From: Mycolicibacterium chitae
Lineage (GTDB): Bacteria > Actinomycetota > Actinomycetes > Mycobacteriales > Mycobacteriaceae
Assembly (NCBI RefSeq): GCF_900637205.1
Contig: NZ_LR134355.1
Coordinates: 3,162,001-3,226,000, forward strand
Reading direction: 5' to 3'
Length of the DNA: 64,000 nucleotides
Shown: piece by piece, positions 37,901 to 45,637 of the stretch
Layout: each line of letters opens with the position of its first letter
Position numbering within the stretch: position 1 is the stretch's first letter
Made by a program: the position numbers and the translations under genes
The notes under the pieces: model-generated
Seen by the model: the letters and a program-made list of their open reading frames with translations, nothing else
Told to the model about the DNA's origin: nothing
Database searches by the model: none

Positions 37901-38323
37901 CGGCGAGGACGACGGCTCCGAGGACTCCAGCACCGGCAGCCCGGCCGCCCGGGCCGAGGCGATGGCCCGCGACTTGTTGCCGGTCAGCTCCAGGACCTCG
38001 GCCGACGGGCCCACGAACGTGATGCCGGCCGCGGCGCAGGACGCCGCGAGTTCGGGATTCTCCGACAGGAAGCCGTAGCCGGGGTACACCGCGTCGGCGC
38101 CGGCGGCGCGCGCGGTGCTGACGATCTCGTCGACCGACAGGTAGGCCCGCACCGGATGGCCGGCCTCGCCGATCTGATACGACTCGTCGGCCTTCAGCCG
38201 GTGCACCGAATTACGGTCCTCGTAGGGGTATACCGCCACGGTCCCCACGCCGAGTTCATATGCCGCGCGGAAGGCACGAATCGCGATCTCGCCCCGATTC
38301 GCCACCAGTACTTTCGATATCAC
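34940..38323 (-). CDS. pyc: Pyruvate carboxylase
   Basis: A biotin enzyme that carboxylates pyruvate to oxaloacetate. The 1127-residue protein has the biotin carboxylase domain (1-450, with [10 protein letters not shown], the ATP-grasp glycine loop, and [17 protein letters not shown]), the carboxyltransferase domain (about 530-850, with [15 protein letters not shown] and [11 protein letters not shown]) and a C-terminal biotinyl domain with the modified Lys in EAMKMEA. The start is GTG. M. tuberculosis Pca (Rv2967c) lies in the same order. The domain set is complete. Confidence 0.97.
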   Translation of the reverse strand: MISKVLVANRGEIAIRAFRAAYELGVGTVAVYPYEDRNSVHRLKADESYQIGEAGHPVRAYLSVDEIVSTARAAGADAVYPGYGFLSENPELAASCAAAGITFVGPSAEVLELTGNKSRAIASARAAGLPVLESSEPSSSPKELLAAAESMQFPLFVKAVAGGGGRGMRRVAEPSELADAIDAASREAESAFGDPTVFLEQAVINPRHIEVQILADNYGNVIHLYERDCSVQRRHQKVIELAPAPNLDPELREQICADAVAFAREIGYTCAGTVEFLLDERGRHVFIEMNPRIQVEHTVTEEITDVDLVSSQLRIAAGESLSELGLQQDSIVPHGAALQCRITTEDPANGFRPDTGRVTAYRSPGGAGIRLDGGTNLGAEVSAHFDSMLVKLTCRGRDFATAVRRARRAVAEFRIRGVSTNIPFLQAVLDDPDFLAGRVTTSFIDERPQLLTARSSADRGTKILNYLADVTVNQPHGVRPSKVYAQDKLPAINLSAPPPPGSKQRLVELGPEGFARWMRDTPALKVTETTFRDAHQSLLATRIRSTGLLAIAPYIARMTPELLSMECWGGATYDVALRFLKEDPWERLAALREAMPNICLQMLLRGRNTVGYTPYPETVTTAFVQEATATGVDIFRIFDALNNIDSMRPAIDAVRETGTAVAEVAMSYTGDLSDPAENLYTLDYYLKLAEQIVEAGAHVLAIKDMAGLLRVPAAQTLVSALKSRFDLPVHVHTHDTPGGQLATYLAAWHAGADAVDGAAAPLAGTTSQPALSSIVGAAAHTEYDTGLSLGAVCDLEPYWEALRKMYAPFESGLPSPTGRVYSHEIPGGQLSNLRQQAIALGLGDRFEDIETNYAAADRVLGRLVKVTPSSKVVGDLALALVGAGITAEEFAADPGRYDIPDSVIGFLRGELGEPPGGWPEPLRTKALEGRGPAKPVQELSAEDEQVLSAPGPKRQATLNRLLFPAPTREFEEHRDEYGDTSQLSANQFFYGLRRGEEHRVKLEKGVELLIGLEAISEADERGMRTVMCILNGQLRPVLVRDRSIASAVPTAEKADRTNADHVAAPFAGVVTISVSEGDTVAAGAAIATIEAMKMEAAITAPKAGTVERIAVSETAQVEGGDLLVVVS

Positions 38324-38351
38324 TGTGGTCCCTGCCTGTATGGGGATGCGG

Positions 38352-39014
38352 TCAGATCAGCGTCGACCAGTAATCCCAAAACCTCACCAGGATCATCAAC
38401 ACCAACGCGGTGAACCATAGCGTGACAATCGACCAGCGCCACTCGTAGAGGACCCGCAGGACCGGGTTCCCGGCCAGTGGACGAAGCGCGATCGAGGCGA
38501 CGACGGCCAGCAGCGGGATGACCACGGCCCAGACCACCATGCAGTAGGGGCACAGCGCACCGATGCGGTAGAGGCTCTGGAAGATCAGGTAGTGCACGAA
38601 CACCGCGCCCAGCGCGGTCCCGAGCGCCATTCCCACCCAATACCATTGCGGCAGACGTACTTTGGCGACGGCCAGCACGCCGGTGACGATCACCACGGTG
38701 AACGAGATGACACCGATCAGCGGGTTGGGGAAGCCGAAGAAGCCGGCCTGCGGGGTGTCCATCACCGACCCGCAGGACAGCACCGGGTTCAGGTTGCACG
38801 ACGGCACATAGGCCGGGTTGATCAGCAGCTCAAATTTTTCCACCGTCAAGGTGAAGGAGGCCACCAGACCGATCACGCCGGCCAGCAGCACCCACAACGC
38901 ACTCGGGCGACCCACCGCCACGCCGGACCGCGGCGGAGGTGTGTCGTCGGCCGCATCCGGGTCGACGACGGGGGCGGTGGATTCCACGCTCATGGCGCCG
39001 GGGCGCGGGCTCAT
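38352..39014 (-). CDS. Vitamin K epoxide reductase (VKOR) family membrane protein
   Basis: Bacterial VKOR reoxidises periplasmic DsbA-like proteins and passes electrons to quinones. The 220-residue protein has a hydrophilic N-tail, then four to five membrane helices. The loop cysteines are Cys73 and Cys81 (PSCNLNPVLSCG), and the redox CxxC is Cys155/Cys158 (ALCPYC). The ATG at 39014 overlaps the stop of the DsbA-like gene by 4 bp; a second Met seven codons later is possible. The two genes form one disulfide-bond operon, as Rv2968c-Rv2969c. Confidence 0.94.
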   Translation of the reverse strand: MSPRPGAMSVESTAPVVDPDAADDTPPPRSGVAVGRPSALWVLLAGVIGLVASFTLTVEKFELLINPAYVPSCNLNPVLSCGSVMDTPQAGFFGFPNPLIGVISFTVVIVTGVLAVAKVRLPQWYWVGMALGTALGAVFVHYLIFQSLYRIGALCPYCMVVWAVVIPLLAVVASIALRPLAGNPVLRVLYEWRWSIVTLWFTALVLMILVRFWDYWSTLI

Positions 39015-39781
39015 GGCGCCGGGGCGGGAGCGGGCTCGGGCGCCGGGGCCGGCGCGGGAACGTTGGGGATCTCGCCGACGATCTCGGTGATCTTGGCCAC
39101 CAGGGCGTCGGGGGTGCTCTGCTGGTAGTCCTCGCCGTTGATCCGGATCGTCGGGGTCGCGGTGACGCCGGTGGCCTCCGGCAGGCCGCCGATCATGTCG
39201 ACGAAGTTCCCGCCGTTGACGCATTCGGCGACGCCGTCGGCCACCCCGGCCTGGCGCGCGGTCTCGATCAGGCCGCTATCGGGCGTTCCCGACGGCTGCT
39301 GCTGCATGAACAGCGCGGTGTGGAAGCGACGGAACGCCTCCTTGGCTGGGGTGGTGTCGGCCTCGGCGACGCAGTAACCGGCGTTGGCCGCGCGGGTGGA
39401 GCCATCCTGGCTGGCGGCCGAGTCCATGAAGCCCAGCATGTAGTAGTCGACGGCCACCGCGCCGCTGTCGATCAGCCGGTTGAGGGTGGGCCCGAAGGCG
39501 GCCTCGAACTGCGCGCAGTGCGGGCACAGGAAGTCCTCGTAGACCGAGATGACGGCCTTGGGCTGATCGCTGCCCTCCTCCTTGATGACCGAGGTGGACT
39601 CGACCCGAACGGCCTGGGCCTCACCGGTCTGTCCCTTGCTGCCGTTGCTGACGATGTAGAACACCAGGCCGACGGCAAAGACCACCACGATCGCGGTGAG
39701 ACCGATCTGGACGGCCAGGTTCCGCTTGCGGTCAGCCGCCTTCAGGTCGTACTTGGCGGGGCGTTTCGATGCTTTGGCCAC
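39011..39781 (-). CDS. DsbA-like membrane-anchored thiol oxidoreductase
   Basis: A 256-residue envelope protein with one N-terminal membrane helix (about 22-44) and a thioredoxin-fold DsbA domain. The active site is CPHC (Cys86, Cys89); two more Cys (GYCVAE, AECVNGG) lie in the helical insert. The cis-Pro loop is TATPTIRI. The C-terminus is a short Pro-Ala tail. It forms disulfides in exported proteins and is recharged by the VKOR gene it overlaps. Start GTG at 39781, with AAGGA about 11 nt upstream. Confidence 0.94.
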   Translation of the reverse strand: MAKASKRPAKYDLKAADRKRNLAVQIGLTAIVVVFAVGLVFYIVSNGSKGQTGEAQAVRVESTSVIKEEGSDQPKAVISVYEDFLCPHCAQFEAAFGPTLNRLIDSGAVAVDYYMLGFMDSAASQDGSTRAANAGYCVAEADTTPAKEAFRRFHTALFMQQQPSGTPDSGLIETARQAGVADGVAECVNGGNFVDMIGGLPEATGVTATPTIRINGEDYQQSTPDALVAKITEIVGEIPNVPAPAPAPEPAPAPAP

Positions 39782-39855
39782 GGGTGTGATGATCCTTGCG
39801 CTCGCAGTCTGCGTAAATGGCGCGCTCCAGCCTACCGGCGGCGGCTGGGTGCACC

Positions 39856-40959
39856 TCAACTGCGCCGAAGGTGGGCCGCCAGGGCGGAGATCATCTCCGT
39901 GATGGCGTGCCGCACGGCGCCGCCGAGCTCGTGGAAGTTGACGAAGCCGTGCAGCAGGGAATCCATCCGGCGCAGGTCCACCGGCACGCCGGCGGCCGCC
40001 AGCGCCTCGGCGTAGCGATCCCCCTCGTCGCGCAGCGGATCGAAACCCGCGGTGAGCACCAGCGCTGGTGGCAGCCCGGACAGCTCCGCGGCCCGCGCCG
40101 GCGAGACCCGCGGATCGGTGGCGGCCAGGCCCGATCCCGCCAGGTAGGCCGCCCCGCACCAATCGAGATCGCGCTGGGTCAGCACGAAGCCCTCGGCGAA
40201 CAGCGCGCGGGATCGGCTGGGCGCGGTCAGGTCGGTCCACGGGTAGATCAGCAACTGCAGCACCGGCGGCGGCACCGCGGGCCCGGCGTCGCGGGCGAGT
40301 TGGGCGACCACCGCCGCCAGCGCACCCCCGGCGCTGTCCCCGCCGACCGCGATCCGCGCCGGGTCGGCACCCAGACGCTCGGCGTGCTCGACGGCCCACA
40401 GATAGGCCGCGTAGCAGTCGTCGACGGCCGCCGGCGCCGGGTGCTCGGGCGCCAACCGGTAGTCGACGGACAGCACCTGCACCTGCGCGTCGCGACAGAT
40501 CAGGCGGCACAGCGCGTCGTAGGAGTCCAGCTCACCCAGGACGTATCCGCCGCCGTGGAAGAACACCAACAGCGGCGGCGCGCCGTCGACCGGGCGGTAA
40601 TGGGGCCGGTAATGGCGCACGCCGATCCCGTCGATGGAGATCTGCTCCATCTCGACGTCGACCGGCGGCCCGCCCAGCGAGACGCACAGGTCGTTGAAGG
40701 CCTGCCGACTGGCGGCGACGTCGTCCTCGTCGAGCATCAATGCGGTCACGCCGTTCAAGCGCAGCGCCGCAACCAGCAGTTGCAGCGTCGGGTCCAGGGT
40801 GTTGCCGTCGATCACCACCGGACCGCCGCCGGCCAACGTGCGCTGCAGCGGGGCCGGAATCCGGGGTAGCACCTTGGGGGTGAGCTTCGCGCCGACGCGG
40901 AGCAACGGCAGTGGTGGTCGGCGCTTGCGCTTCGGTTGTGGCGGCACGGCGTTGGTCAC
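39856..40959 (-). CDS. LipN-like alpha/beta-hydrolase esterase (hormone-sensitive lipase family)
   Basis: A 367-residue esterase of the HSL/GDXG family. The oxyanion motif HGGG is at 135-138, the nucleophile Ser209 is in GDSAGG, the acid is in AGFDPLRDEG and the His in LLHGFVNF. M. tuberculosis LipN (Rv2970c) lies in the same position. The N-terminus is basic, without a signal peptide. GTG at 40959 has no Shine-Dalgarno; TACCTT is 7 nt upstream, suggesting a leaderless mRNA. The frame open to 41397 overlaps the divergent reductase and is not used. Confidence 0.92.
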   Translation of the reverse strand: MTNAVPPQPKRKRRPPLPLLRVGAKLTPKVLPRIPAPLQRTLAGGGPVVIDGNTLDPTLQLLVAALRLNGVTALMLDEDDVAASRQAFNDLCVSLGGPPVDVEMEQISIDGIGVRHYRPHYRPVDGAPPLLVFFHGGGYVLGELDSYDALCRLICRDAQVQVLSVDYRLAPEHPAPAAVDDCYAAYLWAVEHAERLGADPARIAVGGDSAGGALAAVVAQLARDAGPAVPPPVLQLLIYPWTDLTAPSRSRALFAEGFVLTQRDLDWCGAAYLAGSGLAATDPRVSPARAAELSGLPPALVLTAGFDPLRDEGDRYAEALAAAGVPVDLRRMDSLLHGFVNFHELGGAVRHAITEMISALAAHLRRS

Positions 40960-41007
40960 ATAGCCGAAGGTAGTGGACGCCGGTCGAGCACACACCTGTT
41001 CACTGAG

Positions 41008-41013
41008 TAAGAT
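41008..41013 (+). promoter_or_regulatory. -10 candidate for the aldo/keto reductase gene
   Basis: TAAGAT lies 45 bp before the ATG, in the 99-bp divergent gap with lipN. The lipN -10 candidate (TACCTT, 40967-40972, minus strand) is in the same gap. No strong -35 for either. Confidence 0.35.
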
Positions 41014-41058
41014 CAACAACTCGAATTCCCCCAACACCACGACTTTCAGGCAGGTGCG

Positions 41059-41901
41059 ATGACGTCCAATGGCCAGTCGGTTCCATCGATCGGGCTCAAT
41101 GACGAGAACACGATGCCCGCGTTGGGTCTCGGCGTGGGCGGGCTGGACCCCGCGCAGACCGAGGCCGCCGTGGCGACCGCGCTGGAGTTGGGCTACCGCT
41201 TGATCGACACCGCCGCGACCTACGACAACGAGGCCGCCGTCGGCAAGGCGATCCGCGAGTCCGGCATCCCGCGCGCCGAGATCTTCGTCACCACCAAGCT
41301 GGCCAACGCCGATCACGGTTTCCAGACCGCGCAGGACGCACTGAAGGCCAGCCTGGAGCGCCTCGGGCTCGACTACGTGGACCTCTACCTCGTGCACTGG
41401 CCCAACACCGCGAAGGGCAAGTTCGTCGACAGCTTCGGCGGCATGATGAAGTCACGCCAGGACGGGCACACCCGCTCGATCGGCGTCGCGAACTTCTCCG
41501 CCGAGAACCTGTCGGACCTGATCGACCTGACCTATGTGGTTCCCGCGGTCAACCAGATCGAATTGCACCCCTTGCTCAATCAGGCGGAACTGCGCGCAGC
41601 CAACGCCGGGCACGGCATCATCACCGAGGCGTACGCGCCGCTGGGTGTCGCCAACCTGCTCGACAACCCGGCCGTGACCACGGTGGCCGCCGGGTACGAC
41701 AAGTCCCCCGCCCAGGTATTGATCCGCTGGAGCCTGCAGTTGGGCAACGTCGTCATCCCCCGGTCGTCCTCGGCCGAGCGGATCGCAGCGAACCTGGATG
41801 TCTTCGATTTCGAGTTGAGCGCCGAGGACATGGACAAGCTCAGCTCGCTCGACGACGGGACCCGGTTCCGGCCGGATCCGGAGACCTACTCAGGTATCTG
41901 A
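41059..41901 (+). CDS. NADPH-dependent aldo/keto reductase (Rv2971-like)
   Basis: A 280-residue AKR of the AKR5 group. The catalytic tetrad is visible: Asp50 and Tyr55 (DTAATYDNE), Lys80 (TTKL) and His113 (LVHWP). The NADPH site includes [14 protein letters not shown]. The M. tuberculosis homologue Rv2971 reduces dicarbonyls such as methylglyoxal. The last 62 bp overlap the convergent FAD-dependent gene. Start ATG at 41059. Confidence 0.94.
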   Translation: MTSNGQSVPSIGLNDENTMPALGLGVGGLDPAQTEAAVATALELGYRLIDTAATYDNEAAVGKAIRESGIPRAEIFVTTKLANADHGFQTAQDALKASLERLGLDYVDLYLVHWPNTAKGKFVDSFGGMMKSRQDGHTRSIGVANFSAENLSDLIDLTYVVPAVNQIELHPLLNQAELRAANAGHGIITEAYAPLGVANLLDNPAVTTVAAGYDKSPAQVLIRWSLQLGNVVIPRSSSAERIAANLDVFDFELSAEDMDKLSSLDDGTRFRPDPETYSGI

Positions 41902-43216
41902 CCGCCGCGACCCGGCGGACGAACGATGGGTGGAACAGCTTCGCCGGTGGATCCACCAGGCCCGTGACCTTGGTGAACTGGGCGTGCACCGCCGCGTCCT
42001 GCTCGCAGGCGCGCAGCACCCAGTCTGCGTACCGCTGGGTGAGCCGGGTCGACGGCGTGCGGCGTCCAACCACCTCCGGGAAGGCAAGATCCGTGCCGGC
42101 ACCCAGTCGCCACGCCACCCCGATGGACTTGGCCGCGGCGCGAAAGTAGCGGCGGGACAGGGCCGTATCGCCGTGGTGCAGCACGGAGCGGAGGGCGACG
42201 GCCTCCATGCCCGCCACCGACATGCCCTGTCCGTAGATCGGGTTGAAGCTGCACATGGCGTCGCCGGTGACCAGGAGACCGTCGGGGAAGCGCCGCATCT
42301 TGTCGTACCGTCGCCACTGACTCGACGGCAGCCGGTGCTGGACCACCGGCGCCAGCGGTTCGCCGGCCCGCAGCGCCGCCAGCACGTGCTCGGGCGCAAA
42401 TTCCTCGGCGAAGGCCAGCATCCCGTCCGTACCGCGCGGCGGTTGACGGCCGGCCATCCCGAACACCGTGAAGATCCATGAGTCGTTCTCGTTGTGGCCC
42501 AGGAACATTCCCGTCGGCCGGCCGGGGGCGGGACTGATGAGGACCGCCTGCTCGGGCAGGGCCTCGGGCGGTAACCGCAGCGTCTGGCTGACGTAGGTGG
42601 TGCGGACGACGACGTGGTCCTCGGGCGGCCGTTCGTACCCGAGGCTTTCGAGGAACGCCGGGGTGTGGGCGGCGCGACCCATGGCGTCGATCACGAGGTT
42701 CGCCGGCAGCACCCGATCGCCGCTGATCCGGACTCCGGTCACCCGCCGGCGGTCCTCGGTCGCGGTCAGTCCGAGCACCTCGCGATGGTCGAGCAGCCCG
42801 ACGTTCGGCAGTTTCGAAACTCGCTGGCGGACATGGGCTTCCAGGAAGGGTCGGCTGGGCTGATACATGCCGGGAAGCTCGTCGACCAAAGGCGAATAGC
42901 CCCGGTGCACCATCCGGTGCCCGCCGAAGCTGACGTGCAGGCGGGACAGATCACCGTCGGACCACACCGGGGCGCCGTCGGCGGCCAGTTGGTCCAGAAT
43001 TCCCGGGAAGAGTTCCTCGAGCGTTTGCGCCCCGCGCGCCAGTAGCGCGTGCGGGTGCCGGCCCTGCGGCACGCCGCGCCGATTCGCCACGTCGCTGCTC
43101 AACGCGTCGCGCTCCACCAACGTCACCCGCTCGTAGAAGTCCGCGAGCACCGCCGCCCCGAGCAGGCCGCTCATACTGGCCCCGAGCACCACGGCATGGT
43201 CACCGATCTTGTTCAT
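41840..43216 (-). CDS. FAD-dependent monooxygenase/halogenase-like oxidoreductase
   Basis: A 458-residue flavoprotein with an N-terminal FAD Rossmann motif ([20 protein letters not shown], about 8-27) and a late FAD-binding GD motif ([16 protein letters not shown]). It resembles group A monooxygenases and geranylgeranyl-reductase or tryptophan-halogenase relatives; the halogenase WxWxIP motif is not seen. Substrate unknown. The ATG at 43216 has GGAGGAGG just upstream. The C-terminal 20 codons are antisense to the aldo/keto reductase. It is accessory relative to M. tuberculosis, and an inverted repeat upstream may be its operator. Confidence 0.85.
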   Translation of the reverse strand: MNKIGDHAVVLGASMSGLLGAAVLADFYERVTLVERDALSSDVANRRGVPQGRHPHALLARGAQTLEELFPGILDQLAADGAPVWSDGDLSRLHVSFGGHRMVHRGYSPLVDELPGMYQPSRPFLEAHVRQRVSKLPNVGLLDHREVLGLTATEDRRRVTGVRISGDRVLPANLVIDAMGRAAHTPAFLESLGYERPPEDHVVVRTTYVSQTLRLPPEALPEQAVLISPAPGRPTGMFLGHNENDSWIFTVFGMAGRQPPRGTDGMLAFAEEFAPEHVLAALRAGEPLAPVVQHRLPSSQWRRYDKMRRFPDGLLVTGDAMCSFNPIYGQGMSVAGMEAVALRSVLHHGDTALSRRYFRAAAKSIGVAWRLGAGTDLAFPEVVGRRTPSTRLTQRYADWVLRACEQDAAVHAQFTKVTGLVDPPAKLFHPSFVRRVAAVRYLSRSPDPAGTGSRRRAS

Positions 43217-43261
43217 GCGACACCTCCTCCTCAATGGTCGGGCGCGGGGTCGGGCGGGCCT

Positions 43262-43283
43262 AGAGTGATCGGCTACTCACTCT
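43262..43283. promoter_or_regulatory. Inverted repeat between the oxidoreductase and 13E12 genes
   Basis: AGAGTGA (43262-43268) and TCACTCT (43277-43283) form a perfect 7-bp inverted repeat with an 8-bp centre. It lies 45 bp upstream of the FAD oxidoreductase ATG on the minus strand and looks like a repressor operator (TetR type), though it could also fold as a hairpin. Confidence 0.4.
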
Positions 43284-43296
43284 TTCCAGCAACTTC

Positions 43297-43325
43297 TCGA
43301 CATGGCTTCCACGGCCGTGTAGAAT
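43297..43325 (+). promoter_or_regulatory. SigA-type promoter of the 13E12 gene
   Basis: TCGACA (43297-43302), a 17-bp spacer and TAGAAT (43320-43325) form a good -35/-10 pair. The start point expected 7-8 nt downstream coincides with the ATG at 43333, so the transcript is probably leaderless. The -10 runs directly into the LexA box. Confidence 0.65.
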
Positions 43326-43340
43326 CGAACGTATGTTCGA
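43325..43340. promoter_or_regulatory. lexA box: Perfect mycobacterial LexA (SOS) box over the start codon
   Basis: TCGAAC-GTAT-GTTCGA matches the mycobacterial SOS box TCGAAC(N4)GTTCGA at every fixed position. It overlaps the last base of the -10 and contains the ATG. LexA bound here would block initiation directly. 13E12-family genes are known members of the M. tuberculosis SOS regulon. Confidence 0.75.
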
Positions 43341-45018
43341 GTCGAGCTCGCCGGATGAGCTGCTCGCGGTGGTCGAAGACACCCACCGCGCCGAATCGGC
43401 GACCCACGCTCGACGGACCGGGGCGATCGCCGCGCTGCTGTGGCTACGCACCGCCGAAGCCGAAGGCCACGACCCCACCGACCCCGGCTACGCCCTGATC
43501 ACCGGATTCAGCCGCACCTGCGCCGAAGTCGGCGCCGCGATGAACATCACCCCGCACTTGGCGCGCCAACTCGTCGGGCACGCCGAAGCCCTCGACACCC
43601 GCCTACCCCGAATCCACGGGCTGCTGGCCGACGGCAAGATCAGCTGGTCAGATGCCACCGCGATCACCACCGGCACCGACTACGTCGAAACCGCGCTGAT
43701 GCCCACCATCGACGCCGCCCTGGCAGACAAGATCAGCACCTGGGACTGCTGGTCACGACGCCGACTGCTCAACACCATCGACACCACCGTGCACGACGCC
43801 GACCCCGACGCCGCCAAACAACGCCGCAAAACCGCCGACACCGACCGCCGCGTCACCCTGAACACCCAACCCAACGGCATGGCCCGCATCGACGCCAAAC
43901 TCACCGCCCCCGCCGCCGTACTGTTCGACCAACGCCTCACCGCGATGGCCCGCGCAGTCTGCTCAGAAGACCCCCGCACCCCCGATCAGCGTCGCGCCGA
44001 TGCGATGGCCGCCCTCGGCGAAGGCCACGCCACCCTGGCCTGTGCGTGTGAGAACACCGACTGCCCCACTCGCACCGCCCAAGCCGCCAATCCCGCCACG
44101 GGGCGGGTGGTCATCAACGTCATCGCCAGCGCCGAGACCCTCACCGGCGCCACCGAAGACCCCGGCTACCTCGACGGCTACGGCGTCATCGACGCCGCCC
44201 AAGTCCGCGACCTCGCCGACAACGGCGCCCTGCTACGCCCCACCACCCGACCCGAACCCCACACCGACACCGACGACCTACTGCGCCACCAACCCAGCGC
44301 CGCAGCCACCCGCTGGGTCCGATGCCGCAGCCTGACGTGTAGCTTCCCCGGCTGCAACCGCTCCGCCTGGCGCGCCGACCTCGACCACACCATCCCCTTC
44401 GACCACCGCCACCCCTTCCGCGGCGGCTGGACCCTGACCGGCAACCTCGACGCCAAATGCCGCGAACACCACCGCCTCAAAACCTTCCACACCGGCCCCG
44501 ACGGCTGGCGCACCACACAACACCACGACGGCACCATCGAATGGACCTCCCCCACCGGACGGACCTACCGCAGCACCCCCGACGGCGCCGAACTCTTTCC
44601 CGACATCGCCGCCTGCGCCGCCCCGGCCCCACTACCGCGCAACCGCCACGCCGAAAAAGCCCGCCGCACCCGCACCGCCCGCGCCGCCATGACCGCCAAA
44701 CGCGCCACCAACACCGAAACCCAACAACTCAACCACGCCCGCGCCCAAGAAATCGACCTCCGCCAATGGCGCAACGAAGTCCGCCGCCGACTCCACCTCC
44801 TCAAAGGCACCCCCAGCACCAGCCCCTACTGCACCTGGGTCAACGACCCACCCGAAAACCCACCATCACCGCCAACTGGCAACCACCACCCCAAACCCCC
44901 ACCACCGACCCCGACGAACCACCCTTCTAGCCGGCGGGACAGGTTGCGGCCGCGGCACGCAACGCCGGGACCGAGGGCTCGTCCACCGGCAACTGGTAGC
45001 CGCGCAACACCTCGATGA
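43333..45018 (+). CDS. 13E12-family DUF222/HNH endonuclease protein with shifted C-terminus
   Basis: A REP13E12-type protein: DUF222 domain (about 1-300) followed by an HNH nuclease (about 335-385; CSFPGCNRSAWRADLDHTIPFDH...CREHHRLK). Function unknown; such genes are dispersed, SOS-induced and used as prophage attachment sites in M. tuberculosis. The frame gives 561 residues, but after about 44859 the last 52 residues are a Pro/Arg-rich sequence. The +2 frame instead reads PTITANWQ...DPDEPPF and stops at 44930, the usual family ending. One base appears missing between 44859 and 44862. The present frame overruns the convergent HNH gene by 92 bp. Start ATG within the LexA box. Confidence 0.85.
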   Translation: MFESSSPDELLAVVEDTHRAESATHARRTGAIAALLWLRTAEAEGHDPTDPGYALITGFSRTCAEVGAAMNITPHLARQLVGHAEALDTRLPRIHGLLADGKISWSDATAITTGTDYVETALMPTIDAALADKISTWDCWSRRRLLNTIDTTVHDADPDAAKQRRKTADTDRRVTLNTQPNGMARIDAKLTAPAAVLFDQRLTAMARAVCSEDPRTPDQRRADAMAALGEGHATLACACENTDCPTRTAQAANPATGRVVINVIASAETLTGATEDPGYLDGYGVIDAAQVRDLADNGALLRPTTRPEPHTDTDDLLRHQPSAAATRWVRCRSLTCSFPGCNRSAWRADLDHTIPFDHRHPFRGGWTLTGNLDAKCREHHRLKTFHTGPDGWRTTQHHDGTIEWTSPTGRTYRSTPDGAELFPDIAACAAPAPLPRNRHAEKARRTRTARAAMTAKRATNTETQQLNHARAQEIDLRQWRNEVRRRLHLLKGTPSTSPYCTWVNDPPENPPSPPTGNHHPKPPPPTPTNHPSSRRDRLRPRHATPGPRARPPATGSRATPR

Positions 45019-45637
45019 ACTGCATCGCGTACTGGCAGTGGAATGCGACGTTGGGCGGCATCCACACCGCGGGCTCGCCATCGCCCTTGTCCTGGTTGGC
45101 CTTCCCCGCCACGGCAAGCAGGTTGGCCGGGTCATTGGCGAAGCGCTTCCGCTTGGCGTCGTCCCAGCCCCGCGCACCCAGATCCCACGCCAGCGCCAGC
45201 GGCACGATGTGGTCGATCTGCACCGAGGCCCCGGTCTGATTGCCGCGCACGAACGACACGACGGCGTTGGTGTAGGGATCGTGCAGCGTGCCGGTGGCCA
45301 CCGCATTCGGACAGCGCTTGATCGCCACCGGCGTGGTGTCCACCAGATCCCGGTTGAGGATGTCGTTGCGGGTGTCGCATCCGTTGCGCCCACCCGGGGC
45401 GTCATTGAAATCGTCCCAGGCATCCCCGAACGCCGCGCGGTGATAATCGAAACCGCGAATTCGCATGGGCACCACCGCAATCCCGGCCAGAACGTCGGCG
45501 CCGGGCTCGACCGTGGGCGGACCGCCGGTCGCCTGCGCGGCCACCTCGCGCTCCCCCGCGGACATCAGCACCTGAACGGCGACCACCACCGTCAACACCG
45601 CGATGGCCGCCAGCCACAGCAGCGTCGTGCGCCTCAC
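44927..45637 (-). CDS. Exported HNH nuclease-like protein (DUF1524/GmrSD HNH type, Rv2972c-like)
   Basis: A 236-residue protein with an N-terminal signal or anchor helix (about 5-26) and a C-terminal HNH domain of the DUF1524 type: QIDHIVPLALAW (Asp142, His143), then FANDPANLLAVAGKANQDKG. Cysteines (GCDTR, KRCPN, HCQY, TCPAG) suit an extracytoplasmic disulfide protein. It is probably a secreted nuclease; the role is unknown. Its ATG overlaps the recG stop by 4 bp, so it is co-expressed with a recombination helicase. It equals M. tuberculosis Rv2972c in position. Confidence 0.88.
   Translation of the reverse strand: MRRTTLLWLAAIAVLTVVVAVQVLMSAGEREVAAQATGGPPTVEPGADVLAGIAVVPMRIRGFDYHRAAFGDAWDDFNDAPGGRNGCDTRNDILNRDLVDTTPVAIKRCPNAVATGTLHDPYTNAVVSFVRGNQTGASVQIDHIVPLALAWDLGARGWDDAKRKRFANDPANLLAVAGKANQDKGDGEPAVWMPPNVAFHCQYAMQFIEVLRGYQLPVDEPSVPALRAAAATCPAG

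Noticed and set aside
43333..45018. 13E12 gene as an insertion sequence
   Set aside because: No transposase, no terminal inverted repeats and no target duplication were seen; it is a dispersed family gene.
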